NCBI GenBank assembly: GCA_039555135.1
Contig: CP114179.1
Span: forward strand, 3,720,001-3,784,000
From: Phycisphaeraceae bacterium D3-23
Lineage (GTDB): Bacteria > Planctomycetota > Phycisphaerae > Phycisphaerales > Phycisphaeraceae
Length of the DNA stretch: 64,000 bases
Direction of reading: 5' to 3'
A model generated the notes under the pieces. It was not told where the DNA came from. It made no database searches and saw only the letters and a list, made by a program, of their open reading frames with translations. Positions 1-7,891 of the stretch are shown here, in pieces. Every line of letters starts with the position of its first letter. The stretch's first letter is position 1. The position numbers were made by a program, and so were the translations under genes.

Positions 1-1
1 A

Positions 2-937
2 CGCCTGCACAAGCAGAAGATCGAGGATGTCCTGAGCAGCTTCCCCGGCGTAACCATCGCCGTGAAGATCGTGCAGAGCCAGGTCGTTAGCCGGCACGAC
101 AACCGCATGGCTTACGACAGCCCGGCGGTGAGCCGTGAAAGCAGCACCGAGATGTCGACGACCAATGTCGCGCGTATGGGTGAGCCCGGTGCGCGTCCCA
201 ACACCGGCGCGAGCATCGATGGCGGCGGGGCGACGGGCCAGGAAACCACGAGCACCACTTCCGAGACCGAGTTCAACGCGCCGCTGCAGACATTGGCGTC
301 TAGCGAAACCATCGCCGGCGGCACCATCCGCCTCATCAATGTCTCCGTCGCCATCCCCCGCAGCTACTTTGTCCGTGTTTTCAAGGCCCAGAACCCCGAC
401 GCCGAGGCCCCGAGCGACGAAGACCTCACCGCCCTGATCGACGCCGAGAAGATGAAGATCACCCAGCTCGTCGAGCCGCAGCTTGTGGCGATGCCGACCG
501 AGGGCGAAGGCGAAGAGGTCCGCCCGGGCACGATCAACATCGCGATGGTCTACGACCAGGCCTACCTCGAACCCGTCGAGGCCGGCGCGGGCGGCGGGAT
601 CGGCGCGGTCATGAGCTCGGGCTGGGCGCCGACCGCGATGGTCGCCGGTCTGGCCGTGATCTCGCTGGTGCTGATGCTCGGCATGGTCAAGAAGGCCACA
701 CGCACCGAAGACATGCCGTCCGTCGAAGAACTCGCGGGCGTCCCGCCGACGCTGCCCGGCGATGACGACCTGATGGGCGAGGTCGACGAGATGGACGGCG
801 GGCTCGCGGGCGTCGAACTCGAAGAGGGCGAGCTGCGAAGCCGGCAGATCGCCGAGCAGATCAGCGAGATGGTCAAGGCCAACCCCGAAGAGGCCGGCGG
901 GCTGCTGGGCAAGTGGGTCGGCACGGAAAAACTCTAG
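2..937 (+). CDS. fliF: Flagellar MS-ring protein FliF, C-terminal part (5' end cut by the window)
   Basis: FliF forms the membrane-embedded MS ring on which the flagellar rotor and export apparatus are built. The reading frame is already open at base 2, so only about the last 310 codons are present; a GTG at 62 is internal, not the start. The visible part has the low-complexity Gly/Thr/Ser loop of the second periplasmic region, one membrane segment around bases 620-690 (MVAGLAVISLVLMLGMV), then an acidic cytoplasmic tail (EEGELRSRQIAEQISEMVK) and a final KWVG-type end that in this family binds FliG. fliG follows 49 bp downstream. Identification is firm from the tail, the membrane segment and the fliG-H-I neighbours. 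Confidence 0.93.
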   Translation, partial: RLHKQKIEDVLSSFPGVTIAVKIVQSQVVSRHDNRMAYDSPAVSRESSTEMSTTNVARMGEPGARPNTGASIDGGGATGQETTSTTSETEFNAPLQTLASSETIAGGTIRLINVSVAIPRSYFVRVFKAQNPDAEAPSDEDLTALIDAEKMKITQLVEPQLVAMPTEGEGEEVRPGTINIAMVYDQAYLEPVEAGAGGGIGAVMSSGWAPTAMVAGLAVISLVLMLGMVKKATRTEDMPSVEELAGVPPTLPGDDDLMGEVDEMDGGLAGVELEEGELRSRQIAEQISEMVKANPEEAGGLLGKWVGTEKL

Positions 938-986
938 GCACTCTGGCTCACGCAACACCGGATCACCGCATCGAAACGACTGACCC

Positions 987-2036
987 ATGGCAGACCTCGG
1001 CATGACCGCGACACAGCAGCCCGAATCCCGTGCCCCGGCACTGACGGGCATCAAGAAAGCCGCCGTGCTCTTGCTCGCGCTCGACCAGGAGGCCGCCGCG
1101 CTGATGCTCAAGCAGCTGGGCCAGACCGCCGTCGAAGAAGTCACGCGCGAGCTTGCCGGCATCGGCAGCATCAAGAAAGACGTGCGCGACCAGGTCCTGC
1201 AGGAGTTCTACGACCTCGCCGTTGCGCACAGCTGGGCCCGCGAGGGCGGGCTCGACTACGCCAAGGCCCTGCTCGCGCAGTCGCTCGACCCCGCGGATGC
1301 CGACCGCATCCTCCAGCAGATCAGCCAGCAGGTCCGCAAGACACCGTTCTCGTTTCTACAAAAGGCCGAGTCGAGCAACCTCTTGACCTTTATCCAGGAC
1401 GAGCACCCGCAGACCATCGCGCTGATCGTCTCGCACCTCGCGTTCCACAAGGCCTCGGAGATCCTTGCCGGGCTCCCCACGCCCAAGCAGATCGAAGTCG
1501 TCAAACGCGTCGCGAATATGGAGCAGACCAACCCCGAAGTCATCAGCGAGGTCGAGCGCGGGCTGGAGTCGCGCCTCGCCAATATGCTCAACCAGTCGTT
1601 CGAGAAGATCGGCGGCGTGGACTCCGTCGCCGAGATGCTCAACCTTGTGGACCGCACAACGGAGAAGGGCATCATGGAAGGCCTCGAGGCCGACGATCCT
1701 GACCTGGTCGAAGAGATCCGGCGGCTGATGTTTGTCTTTGAAGACATCTTGCTGGTGGATGACAAGGGGATCCAGGCCGTGCTCAAGGAGATCGAGAACG
1801 ACGAGCTCGCGCTCGCGCTCAAGACCGCGAGCCAGGAGCTCAAGGACAAGGTCTTCAAGAACATGTCCGAACGCGCCGCCGCGATGATCGGCGAAGACAT
1901 GGAGTTCATGGGCCCGGTCCGCGTGAGCGACGTTGAGCAGGCCCAGCAGCGCATCGTCGATATCGTCCGCCGCCTCGAAGACGCGGGCGAGATCATCATT
2001 GCCGGCCGCGGTGGCGACAAGGACATGATCGTTTAG
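987..2036 (+). CDS. fliG: Flagellar motor switch protein FliG
   Basis: FliG is the rotor protein that couples stator ion flow to rotation and sits between FliF and the other switch proteins. At 349 aa it has the family's usual length. The N-terminal domain starts with KKAAVLLLALDQEAAALMLK, the middle domain carries the signature EHPQTIALIVSHL (about residues 139-151), and the C-terminal domain has the charged torque helix (EEIRRLMFVFEDILLVDD, about 240-257) that contacts MotA. The ATG at 987 has no clear Shine-Dalgarno sequence, but it gives the expected N-terminus. It is followed by fliH after 28 bp, as in a typical fliFGHIJ operon. Confidence 0.97.
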   Translation: MADLGMTATQQPESRAPALTGIKKAAVLLLALDQEAAALMLKQLGQTAVEEVTRELAGIGSIKKDVRDQVLQEFYDLAVAHSWAREGGLDYAKALLAQSLDPADADRILQQISQQVRKTPFSFLQKAESSNLLTFIQDEHPQTIALIVSHLAFHKASEILAGLPTPKQIEVVKRVANMEQTNPEVISEVERGLESRLANMLNQSFEKIGGVDSVAEMLNLVDRTTEKGIMEGLEADDPDLVEEIRRLMFVFEDILLVDDKGIQAVLKEIENDELALALKTASQELKDKVFKNMSERAAAMIGEDMEFMGPVRVSDVEQAQQRIVDIVRRLEDAGEIIIAGRGGDKDMIV

Positions 2037-2064
2037 GACGAAATCACCCGCCAGCAGCCTGCCT

Positions 2065-2865
2065 ATGCCCTTACTGAAATCACAGCTTGCCCCGCCCGCG
2101 ATGAAGGAGGCGATCGTTCTCGACCTCGGCGACCTGGGGGCACAGGCCGCGAAGATCCGCATGCGCGCCGAGGCCGAAGCAGAGCGCATCATCGAGGATG
2201 CACACGCCCGTGCCGCCGCGATCGTGACGCAGCGCGAGCAGGAGGCCGACGAACGCGGGTATGCGGCGGGGCTTGAGCGCGGCAGGGCAGAGGGCCAGGA
2301 GCAAGGCAAGGCCCAGGCGCTTGCACAAGCGCATGAGGAGATCGCCCGGCTCACCGCGACGTGGACCGACGTCGCCACGCAATGGGAAACCCAACGCACC
2401 GCGATGCAGCGCGATGCCCGGCAGTCGGTCACCGCGTTCGCCCTGCGCGCCGTCGAAAAAATCGTCCACCGTGTCGTCGAGACCGACACCGACACCGTCG
2501 CTCGGCAGGTCGCCGCGGCGCTCGAACTTGTCCTCTCGCAGCACGACGTCGTTGTCCGCATCCACCCCGACGACCGCGAACGCATCGAAAACACGCTGCC
2601 GCAGATCGTTGAGCGCATCGGCGACCTGGGCCACGTCCTGCTCGCCGACGACCCCGACGTCGGCCCCGGCGGCTGCGCGCTGGCCTTCGGCAGCGGGCAC
2701 ATCGACGCCACCATCGAAACGCAGCTTGAACGTATCACCGACCTCGTCTTGCCCGGCTCGCGCGAGGCGACCGCCGACGACGATGCCAACGAAGCAGGCG
2801 AAAACCATAGCGCGAACGAAACTGAGCCGGCGGATGACGATACGCCCGGGGACCCGGGTGCATGA
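2065..2865 (+). CDS. fliH: Flagellar assembly protein FliH (export ATPase regulator)
   Basis: A 266-aa protein of FliH type, which binds the FliI ATPase, holds it back and links it to the C ring. Residues about 25-130 are a long charged helix rich in Ala, Glu and Arg, including GLERGRAEGQEQGKAQA, the G-rich repeat-like helix typical of FliH/YscL. The C-terminal half (about 140-225) is the conserved globular part (FALRAVEKIVHRVVETD; VRIHPDDRERI). The last 35 residues are an acidic, low-complexity tail. It overlaps fliI by 4 bp (ATGA), suggesting translational coupling. The call rests on position plus the helix and domain pattern, because FliH sequences diverge strongly. Confidence 0.9.
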   Translation: MPLLKSQLAPPAMKEAIVLDLGDLGAQAAKIRMRAEAEAERIIEDAHARAAAIVTQREQEADERGYAAGLERGRAEGQEQGKAQALAQAHEEIARLTATWTDVATQWETQRTAMQRDARQSVTAFALRAVEKIVHRVVETDTDTVARQVAAALELVLSQHDVVVRIHPDDRERIENTLPQIVERIGDLGHVLLADDPDVGPGGCALAFGSGHIDATIETQLERITDLVLPGSREATADDDANEAGENHSANETEPADDDTPGDPGA

Positions 2866-4226
2866 CGCTGCTCGCCGACCAGTTGGGCCTGATCGATGAC
2901 GCCGTGGCCGTGGAGGTCAGCGGGGCGGTCGCGGAGGTGCGCGGGCTTTCCGCGCGGGTGACGGCGTTGCCCGTCCCGATCGGCACGCATGTCACGATCG
3001 CCACGCGACGCGGCCGAGGCCCGACGCTCGACGGCGAGGTCGTCGGCTTCGCGGGCAACCAGGCCGTCGTCATGGCGCTGGGCCCGCTCACCGGCGTCGG
3101 GCCGGGCGACCGCGTCACCGCCGGGCAGCACGCGCAGCAGGTCCGTGTCGGCTCGTCGCTGCTAGGCCGGGTGCTCGACGGCATGGGCCGGCCCATCGAC
3201 GGCCAGGGCCCGCTCCGCGACACCGTCCCGCGGCCGCTCAACCCCAAACCCGTCGATCCGCTCACCCGCCCGCTCATCGACGAGCCCCTCGCCACCGGCG
3301 TCCGCGCGGTCGATGGGATGACCACCCTGGGCAAGGGCCAGCGCCTCGGCGTCTTCGCCGGGCCCGGCTGCGGCAAGTCCACGCTGCTGGGCATGATGGC
3401 CAAGCAGACCGAGGCGGACGTCAGCGTCATCGCGCTCGTGGGCGAGCGCGGCCGCGAGGTCCGCGACTTCATCGACAACGTCCTCGGCCCCGAGGGGCTT
3501 GCACGCAGCGTCGTCGTCTGCGCGACCGGCGACGAGCCCGCGCTGCTGCGTGTGCGCGCCGCGCTGGTCGCGACCTCGATCGCCGAGCACTTCCGGGACA
3601 GCGGGCTCGATACGCTGCTGCTTGTGGACTCGGTCACACGCTTGTGCCAGGCCCAGCGACAGATCGGCCTCGCCGCCGGCGAGCCGCCCGCGACGCGCGG
3701 GTATCCGCCGAGTGTGTTCTCGCTGTTGCCGGAACTGATGGAGCGCAGTGGCCGGACACCGGCCGGCTCGATCACCGCGCTCTACGCCGTGCTCGTTGAG
3801 GGCGACGACCTGACCGAGCCGATCGCCGATGCGTGCATGGGCGTGCTCGACGGGCACGTCCTGCTCTCCCGCAAGCTCGCCGACCGCGGCCACTTCCCCG
3901 CCATCGATGTGCTCGGCTCCATCAGCCGCATCGCCCCGGACGTCACCCCCCCCGAGCACCAGCACGCCCGCCGCGAGGTCCTCCAACTCCTCGCCGCCTA
4001 CCGCGACGTCGAGGATTTACTCAATATCGGCGCCTACGCGGCCGGCAGCAACCCGCAGTTCGATTTAGCGATAGCCGCCAAACCGATGCTCGACCAGTTT
4101 CTCCAGCAGGGCCGGGGCGAAACCACCTCCGCCGGCAACACCCGCGCCGACCTCCAACACACCCAGCAACAACTCGCCGCGATCGTGATGAGCCTGCAGC
4201 AGGCGGGCGCTCAACTCGGCAGGTAG
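2862..4226 (+). CDS. fliI: Flagellum-specific ATP synthase FliI (export ATPase)
   Basis: FliI is the hexameric ATPase of the flagellar type III export apparatus, related to F1-beta. The 454-aa length is standard. The Walker A is FAGPGCGKSTLLG (about residues 165-177); the more usual form is SGVGKS, so the Cys is a small variation. Walker B is TLLLVDSVTRL (about 251-261), followed by the FliI signature QRQIGLAAGEPPATRGYPPS. The C-terminal helical region ends with a Gln-rich stretch. It starts within the fliH stop (ATGA). A perfect palindrome begins right after the stop codon (4227-4246) and may end or trim the transcript here. Confidence 0.97.
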   Translation: MTLLADQLGLIDDAVAVEVSGAVAEVRGLSARVTALPVPIGTHVTIATRRGRGPTLDGEVVGFAGNQAVVMALGPLTGVGPGDRVTAGQHAQQVRVGSSLLGRVLDGMGRPIDGQGPLRDTVPRPLNPKPVDPLTRPLIDEPLATGVRAVDGMTTLGKGQRLGVFAGPGCGKSTLLGMMAKQTEADVSVIALVGERGREVRDFIDNVLGPEGLARSVVVCATGDEPALLRVRAALVATSIAEHFRDSGLDTLLLVDSVTRLCQAQRQIGLAAGEPPATRGYPPSVFSLLPELMERSGRTPAGSITALYAVLVEGDDLTEPIADACMGVLDGHVLLSRKLADRGHFPAIDVLGSISRIAPDVTPPEHQHARREVLQLLAAYRDVEDLLNIGAYAAGSNPQFDLAIAAKPMLDQFLQQGRGETTSAGNTRADLQHTQQQLAAIVMSLQQAGAQLGR

Positions 4227-4246
4227 GACAGGCATTCCTGCCTGTC
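4227..4246. repeat. Short palindrome after fliI
   Basis: GACAGGCA-TTCC-TGCCTGTC is a perfect 8-bp inverted repeat with a 4-base loop directly after the fliI stop. It has no T-run, so it is not a classical terminator. Its core (CAG.CATTCCTG.CTG) matches the arms of the larger palindromic element at 59787-59890, so I read it as a short relative of that dispersed family. A second small hairpin, GCCGGT-GTGAA-ACCGGC, lies at 4309-4325 before the next gene. Confidence 0.7.
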
Positions 4247-4346
4247 ACGGGCCGAAGGCCTGGAGAGGATTATGACGGCGTTGGGCCTGGGTCTAATGAC
4301 ACGCAGGAGCCGGTGTGAAACCGGCATGTGAAGAGAACATACCCAG

Positions 4347-4700
4347 ATGCGCAACCGGATCATATCCGTGGTCTACTTCACGCTTGGCGTTTTAGTCAGT
4401 GCCGCTATCGCCTTCTTTGGGACGCTTTTTGTAGGGATGTCGATTGCTTCGTACGCTACACGCAACCAAGTGGGGCCGAATGACGGCGAGTTGATGGCAG
4501 CGGCCATCATGTGTTTGTTCATTATGCCGCTAGTTTTTATCGTTTGCCTTGTTGTGATGGTCCTGTTGTGGGTTAGGTTTGTACGCCCACGTATTGCACC
4601 GCCACATGAGGGATGCTGCCAACAATGTGGCTACAACCTCACGGGAAACACTACGGGTACTTGTTCGGAATGCGGTGCTACGATTCCTGACCCGGGCTGA
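4347..4700 (+). CDS. Small membrane protein with C-terminal zinc ribbon, unknown function
   Basis: A 117-aa protein with two predicted membrane segments (about residues 5-30 and 48-76) and a C-terminal zinc-ribbon-like motif: CCQQCGYNLTGN followed by TGTCSECG. This CxxCGY(D/N)LxGN...CxECG motif is very common at the ends of small uncharacterised proteins of Phycisphaerae and related planctomycetes (established pattern as I know it). The base composition is clearly less GC-rich than the flanking flagellar genes, and the gene sits between fliI and fliJ, which are normally adjacent. It looks like an insertion into the operon rather than a flagellar part. Function unknown. Confidence 0.75.
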   Translation: MRNRIISVVYFTLGVLVSAAIAFFGTLFVGMSIASYATRNQVGPNDGELMAAAIMCLFIMPLVFIVCLVVMVLLWVRFVRPRIAPPHEGCCQQCGYNLTGNTTGTCSECGATIPDPG

Positions 4701-4771
4701 GTCCGCGAAGCTCCGGGGCTTGGGCCACGGCCGTCCGATAGGCGTGGTCTACTCGTGTAACAGGCCGTATC

Positions 4772-5086
4772 CGTTCGCATCTGTGCCGCAATCGTTCGCA
4801 TCCCGGTCATAAGCGTTCGGATACGCATCGTACACGTTTGCATCCCCACAGGAAACGTTCGGATATGCGGCTTACACGAACGGATACTCGCCATATCCGT
4901 TCGTATCCTCACAAGAAACGTTTGGATACTCGGCGTACACGTTCCCCTCCGCCGTGTAGGGGTTTGCATACGCCGCGTAAACGTTCCCCTACGCTCGATA
5001 AACATTCCCCTACGCCGGGGAGCGGTTCCGATACGCGGCGGAAACGATCCCTTCTTTGTCAGAGGGGTACCCATACGGGCAGGAAG
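4772..5086. repeat. Degenerate 21-bp tandem repeat array, 15 units
   Basis: Units start every 21 bp exactly: 4772, 4793, 4814, 4835, 4856, 4877, 4898, 4919, 4940, 4961, 4982, 5003, 5024, 5045 and 5066. Each starts with a CGTTCGGAT-like core (variants CGTTCGCAT, CGTTTGGAT, CGTTCCCCT, CGATCCCTT), followed by about 12 variable bases that often contain TACAC or GCGTA. The phase never slips although identity between units is modest. Read on the minus strand this gives heptads such as IRTLMTG, MRTIAAQ and IRTFPVG. No ribosome-binding site or family match supports translation, so I record it as a minisatellite-like array between two genes. Confidence 0.85.
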
Positions 5087-5184
5087 AGGGTCCTTCCTCG
5101 CCGTAGCGGCGGTCTTGGTGTGCACCGGCACCGAGTAGCGGTGCGGCTATTGATGCAAGCACGCCACTGCCAGCGTTCGTTGGC

Positions 5185-5230
5185 GTGCCTTCCTTCGTGC
5201 CCTTCGTGCCTTCGTGGTTCAATTTTCCGG
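5185..5230. repeat. Dispersed repeat of the CTTCGTGCC type
   Basis: The stretch CGTGCCTTCCTTCGTGCC (from 5191) continues with CCTTCGTGCCTTCGTGGTTC. On the minus strand it translates to NHEGTKGTKEG-like residues. That peptide pattern turns up in many spurious ORFs across bacterial genomes and marks a widespread intergenic repeat (established pattern as I know it). Nothing here suggests it is expressed. Confidence 0.5.
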
Positions 5231-5247
5231 AGCCCGCCGCGCGATCC

Positions 5248-5255
5248 GCCGATAA
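5248..5255 (+). promoter_or_regulatory. Possible sigma-28 -10 box upstream of fliJ
   Basis: GCCGATAA matches the sigma-28 (FliA) -10 consensus exactly and lies 67 bp before the fliJ start. There is no convincing TAAA at the proper distance upstream, so the assignment is weak. Similar boxes precede motA, fliL and the TolB-like gene. A strong ribosome-binding site (AAGGAGG, about 5309-5315) serves fliJ. Confidence 0.3.
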
Positions 5256-5321
5256 CGCGGTAGGCCTGTCCTCGTCCTTGGGTATCATTCCGGGGGCGGG
5301 CCCTGTGCAAGGAGGCACGTC

Positions 5322-5846
5322 ATGGCTCGATTTCTGTTCCGTTACCAGTCGATCCTGAACCACCGCGAAAAGGCGGAGCAGGTGTGTCAGCGGGCGTTGG
5401 CGGAGCTGATGCATGAGCGCAACCGGCTGATGCAGAAGCTGGCGTCGATGCAGCAGACGATCAGCGCCGTCAAGCGCGACGCGGCCGAGGGTCTTCGGGG
5501 GCGCGTCGATCTACAGGCGGTGGCAGGAATTGCGCGGTACAGCGCAAGATGTACCGACGAGGGGCACGGCCTGGTCCGGCGGGTCGCGGAGCTCGAAACC
5601 CGCGTAGAAATTGCAAGGAAACGGCTGTTGGAGGCGTCGCGCGAGCGGCAGGCACTCGATTTGCTTAGAGACAGGCAACACGAGGCCTGGACGCGGGAGC
5701 AGCGACGCATGGAGGCGAAGCGGCTCGATGACCACACCGCCCAGGTCTACGCCCGAGAGACCCAGGCGGAGCCGACCCCATGCGAACCCTCATCACCGCG
5801 TTCATCCTTGTTGTCGTCGTCAACGTCCTCGCCGCGGTCGGCCTGA
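5322..5846 (+). CDS. fliJ: Flagellar export protein FliJ
   Basis: FliJ is the coiled-coil stalk of the export ATPase, comparable to F1-gamma. The 174-aa protein begins with the family-typical MARFLFRYQSILNHREK and is almost entirely charged helix through about residue 145. The last 28 residues are a Ser/Pro-rich tail read through the start of the next gene: the two reading frames overlap by 67 bp, which is unusually long for this operon. The tail (SSPRSSLLSSSTSS) has no FliJ character, so the ancestral stop may have been lost. A strong AAGGAGG sits at good spacing before the ATG. Confidence 0.9.
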   Translation: MARFLFRYQSILNHREKAEQVCQRALAELMHERNRLMQKLASMQQTISAVKRDAAEGLRGRVDLQAVAGIARYSARCTDEGHGLVRRVAELETRVEIARKRLLEASRERQALDLLRDRQHEAWTREQRRMEAKRLDDHTAQVYARETQAEPTPCEPSSPRSSLLSSSTSSPRSA

Positions 5847-6481
5847 TCGGCTGGCTGGGGTCGAGCGGGCGTCTGAGCAAAGAACGTGTGCACGCGGCGG
5901 TGGATATGTTCCGGCCGACGATCACGGAGCAGGCGAAAAGCGAAGAAGAGGCCGCGGCGGCGCTGGCCGAGCAGGAGCAGGTCGCGGCCAAGGCGCTACG
6001 GATGGAGCAGGTCGCGGGTGGGCCGTTGTCGCCCGAGCAGGTGCTCGAGTCGATCAGCGAAGTTGATGCGTATTACGACCAGATCATCAAGCGGCGCGAC
6101 GCCGAGGTGATGGCGATCCAGCGCCAGCTCGACTCGACGCGGGCGCTGGTCGATGCGCAGTACGCGGAGCTGCAGGAAGAACGTGCCAAATTTGACCAGC
6201 TCGTGGCGGCTTGGGAAGCGTCGAATGCGGACGTTGATTTCCAACAGGCGGTCGCGATGCTTGAGGGGGTGCCATCGCGTCAAGCCAAGCAGATCCTGCA
6301 GCAGTTGTTGTATGAAGACAACGAAAGTCAGGTCGTCGCCTACCTCGCGGCGATGGAGGAGCGTAAGGCCAACGGTGTGCTCAAGGAGTTCAAGGCACCC
6401 GACGAACTCATGCAGGCCGCACGGCTGATCGAGCAGGTCCGGCTGCGTTCGGGGCGTGCGTTAGAAGAGGCAGGGCTCTAA
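5780..6481 (+). CDS. MotE-like flagellar protein with MgtE-N-type domain
   Basis: A 233-aa protein with an N-terminal membrane anchor (residues about 4-27, LITAFILVVVVNVLAAVGLIGWL), a charged coiled coil (about 50-150) and a C-terminal helical domain (about 160-230; VAMLEGVPSRQAKQILQQLL, VVAYLAAMEERKANGVLKEF) that resembles the MgtE N-terminal/FliG-like helical repeat. This layout is that of MotE-family motor chaperones encoded in many flagellar operons between fliJ and fliK. In known cases MotE works with MotC at the stator; here that role is only inferred. It overlaps fliJ by 67 bp and its TAA overlaps the fliK ATG by one base. Confidence 0.78.
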   Translation: MRTLITAFILVVVVNVLAAVGLIGWLGSSGRLSKERVHAAVDMFRPTITEQAKSEEEAAAALAEQEQVAAKALRMEQVAGGPLSPEQVLESISEVDAYYDQIIKRRDAEVMAIQRQLDSTRALVDAQYAELQEERAKFDQLVAAWEASNADVDFQQAVAMLEGVPSRQAKQILQQLLYEDNESQVVAYLAAMEERKANGVLKEFKAPDELMQAARLIEQVRLRSGRALEEAGL

Positions 6482-7869
6482 TGATCGAGGCGATACAGGC
6501 ATTGTTTAGTCACGCGCAGACGGCCGACCCCGCGGGGGGTTTGCGCGCGTCGGCGGTGGGCGAGGCGGAACCATCGTTGGGCGTGTCGTTCCGGGACGAG
6601 CTGTCGGCGCAGACGCGGAAGGGCCGTGAAAACAGCGGCGAAACGCGAGATCGTGTTGCGGGGGTTGAGAAGAAGGCAGACGACGCGCCGCGCGGACATG
6701 ATGAGACGGTGGTTGAGGAATCGCGTGTTGTCGAAGAGGCGGATGGTGCAGCTCAGTCGGACGATCCACGCGAGTTGGAAGAGCAAGAAACCTCGGAACA
6801 AGCGGCGGGCGAGGTGTCCTCGGAAGACGCGGCTGCTGATGACGCGGCGGGTCTCGATGCAGGCGCTGCACAAAAGCAAGGTGGTCCCGCAGCCGCCGCA
6901 GTAGAGGCATCGCCGGTTGCGGCTTCGGCCGCTGCGTCAAGCCAGGCGGGGGGCGAGGCGGCGGTGCTCGCGCAGGAGGTGGCCCGTAACGTAGGCGACG
7001 GCAAGCGTGTTGCGGAGTCTGCGCCGGGTGCGCAGGCGGGCGAGGGTAAGGCGAGGCAGCAGGCAGTAAAAGACACGTCGTCTCTGCCGAGTCCAGCACC
7101 TCAGGCCTCGGGCCGCGCGGACGCGACGACGCAATCGCCTATCGCTTCGACGGCCCAGTCGACGCAGCAGCAGGCGACTGAAACAGCCGATACCAAACCG
7201 CTCGCTGTGCAGACGGTTGCGCAGGCCTCCGCCGCACAATCCGAGCAGGCCGCAGCCGCCACAACAGCAGCAACGCCCACGCCCAGCGCGACCTTGACCG
7301 CTGTCGATTCCGGCCCCGCTTTGCCGACGCCGGTCGGCGCGACGGGCGTCGCCGCGCAGCGTGCCGACGCCGCGGCCGCGCGCGAGGCCGATACCTCGGC
7401 GCTCAACAGCGCACGCCTGACGCGCGGGCTCGCCTCGGCGGTCAACCAGCGCGGCGGGGCGGTGACGCTCCGCCTGACGCCGCCGGATATGGGCACCGTC
7501 CGTATCCAGATGCAGCTCACCGGCGCGATCCTCTCCGCCTCGCTGCACACCGAGACCGCATCCGCGCATCAGCTCTTGACCCAGCAACTCGGCCAGCTCC
7601 GCACGTCGCTCGAGTCGCAGGGGCTCACCGTCGAGCGTCTGCACGTTCAGCCGATGCAGCCCGCGCAGCAGAGCGGCGCGAGCGACCAGAACAACGAAGG
7701 CGATCAGCAGCGACAACACAACGAAGGCCGAAGCCGCGGCCGGCAAGAGGGCGGCGGCAACAACAGCCGTGGCGGTGCCCATGACAACGACGCGCAGCGG
7801 GACGGCCGACCCGACCCGCAGACCTTCGACGACCACCTGACCCAGTCCCCGGCCGACGCGGCCGCGTGA
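6481..7869 (+). CDS. fliK: Flagellar hook-length control protein FliK
   Basis: FliK measures hook length and switches the export specificity of FlhB. Residues 1 to about 310 of the 462-aa protein are low-complexity Ala/Gln/Glu/Thr sequence, as expected for the secreted ruler. The C-terminal hook domain is clear at about 315-395: GGAVTLRLTPPDMGTVRIQM, then LTQQLGQLRTSLESQGL and VERLHVQPM. The tail is rich in Asn, Gln and Arg. Its start overlaps the upstream stop (TAATG), and flgD follows after 22 bp, the usual fliK-flgD-flgE order. Confidence 0.93.
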   Translation: MIEAIQALFSHAQTADPAGGLRASAVGEAEPSLGVSFRDELSAQTRKGRENSGETRDRVAGVEKKADDAPRGHDETVVEESRVVEEADGAAQSDDPRELEEQETSEQAAGEVSSEDAAADDAAGLDAGAAQKQGGPAAAAVEASPVAASAAASSQAGGEAAVLAQEVARNVGDGKRVAESAPGAQAGEGKARQQAVKDTSSLPSPAPQASGRADATTQSPIASTAQSTQQQATETADTKPLAVQTVAQASAAQSEQAAAATTAATPTPSATLTAVDSGPALPTPVGATGVAAQRADAAAAREADTSALNSARLTRGLASAVNQRGGAVTLRLTPPDMGTVRIQMQLTGAILSASLHTETASAHQLLTQQLGQLRTSLESQGLTVERLHVQPMQPAQQSGASDQNNEGDQQRQHNEGRSRGRQEGGGNNSRGGAHDNDAQRDGRPDPQTFDDHLTQSPADAAA

Positions 7870-7891
7870 CCCACGAAAGACGGAGCCCACC

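Larger units (their letters stand above)
4701..5321. other. Repeat-filled gap between the zinc-ribbon gene and fliJ
   Basis: These 621 bp carry no gene I can support. They hold, in order, a CTGAGTCCGCGAAG copy (4697-4710) of a motif seen twice more in the window, a 21-bp tandem array (4772-5086), a GC-rich stretch with short inverted repeats, a second dispersed repeat (5185-5230) and a sigma-28-like box (5248-5255). Open frames cross the array on both strands only because its period is a multiple of three and its units lack stops; neither frame has a ribosome-binding site or resembles a protein family. Confidence 0.7.

Noticed and set aside
1356-3131. Long open frames antisense to fliG-fliI
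   Set aside because: High-GC shadow frames with Arg/Ala/Pro-rich translations and no motifs. The same applies to long antisense frames at 7625-8689, 9051-10757, 18112-20349, 35265-36659, 51055-52233, 54350-55450, 57917-59800 and 60185-61942.
4772-5086. CRISPR array
   Set aside because: Units are contiguous at 21 bp with no separate repeats and unique spacers, and there are no cas genes nearby.
4838-5263. Protein-coding ORFs across the 21-bp array (both strands)
   Set aside because: Frames are open only because the period is a multiple of three; no ribosome-binding site, no family, Arg/Thr/Pro-rich nonsense composition.
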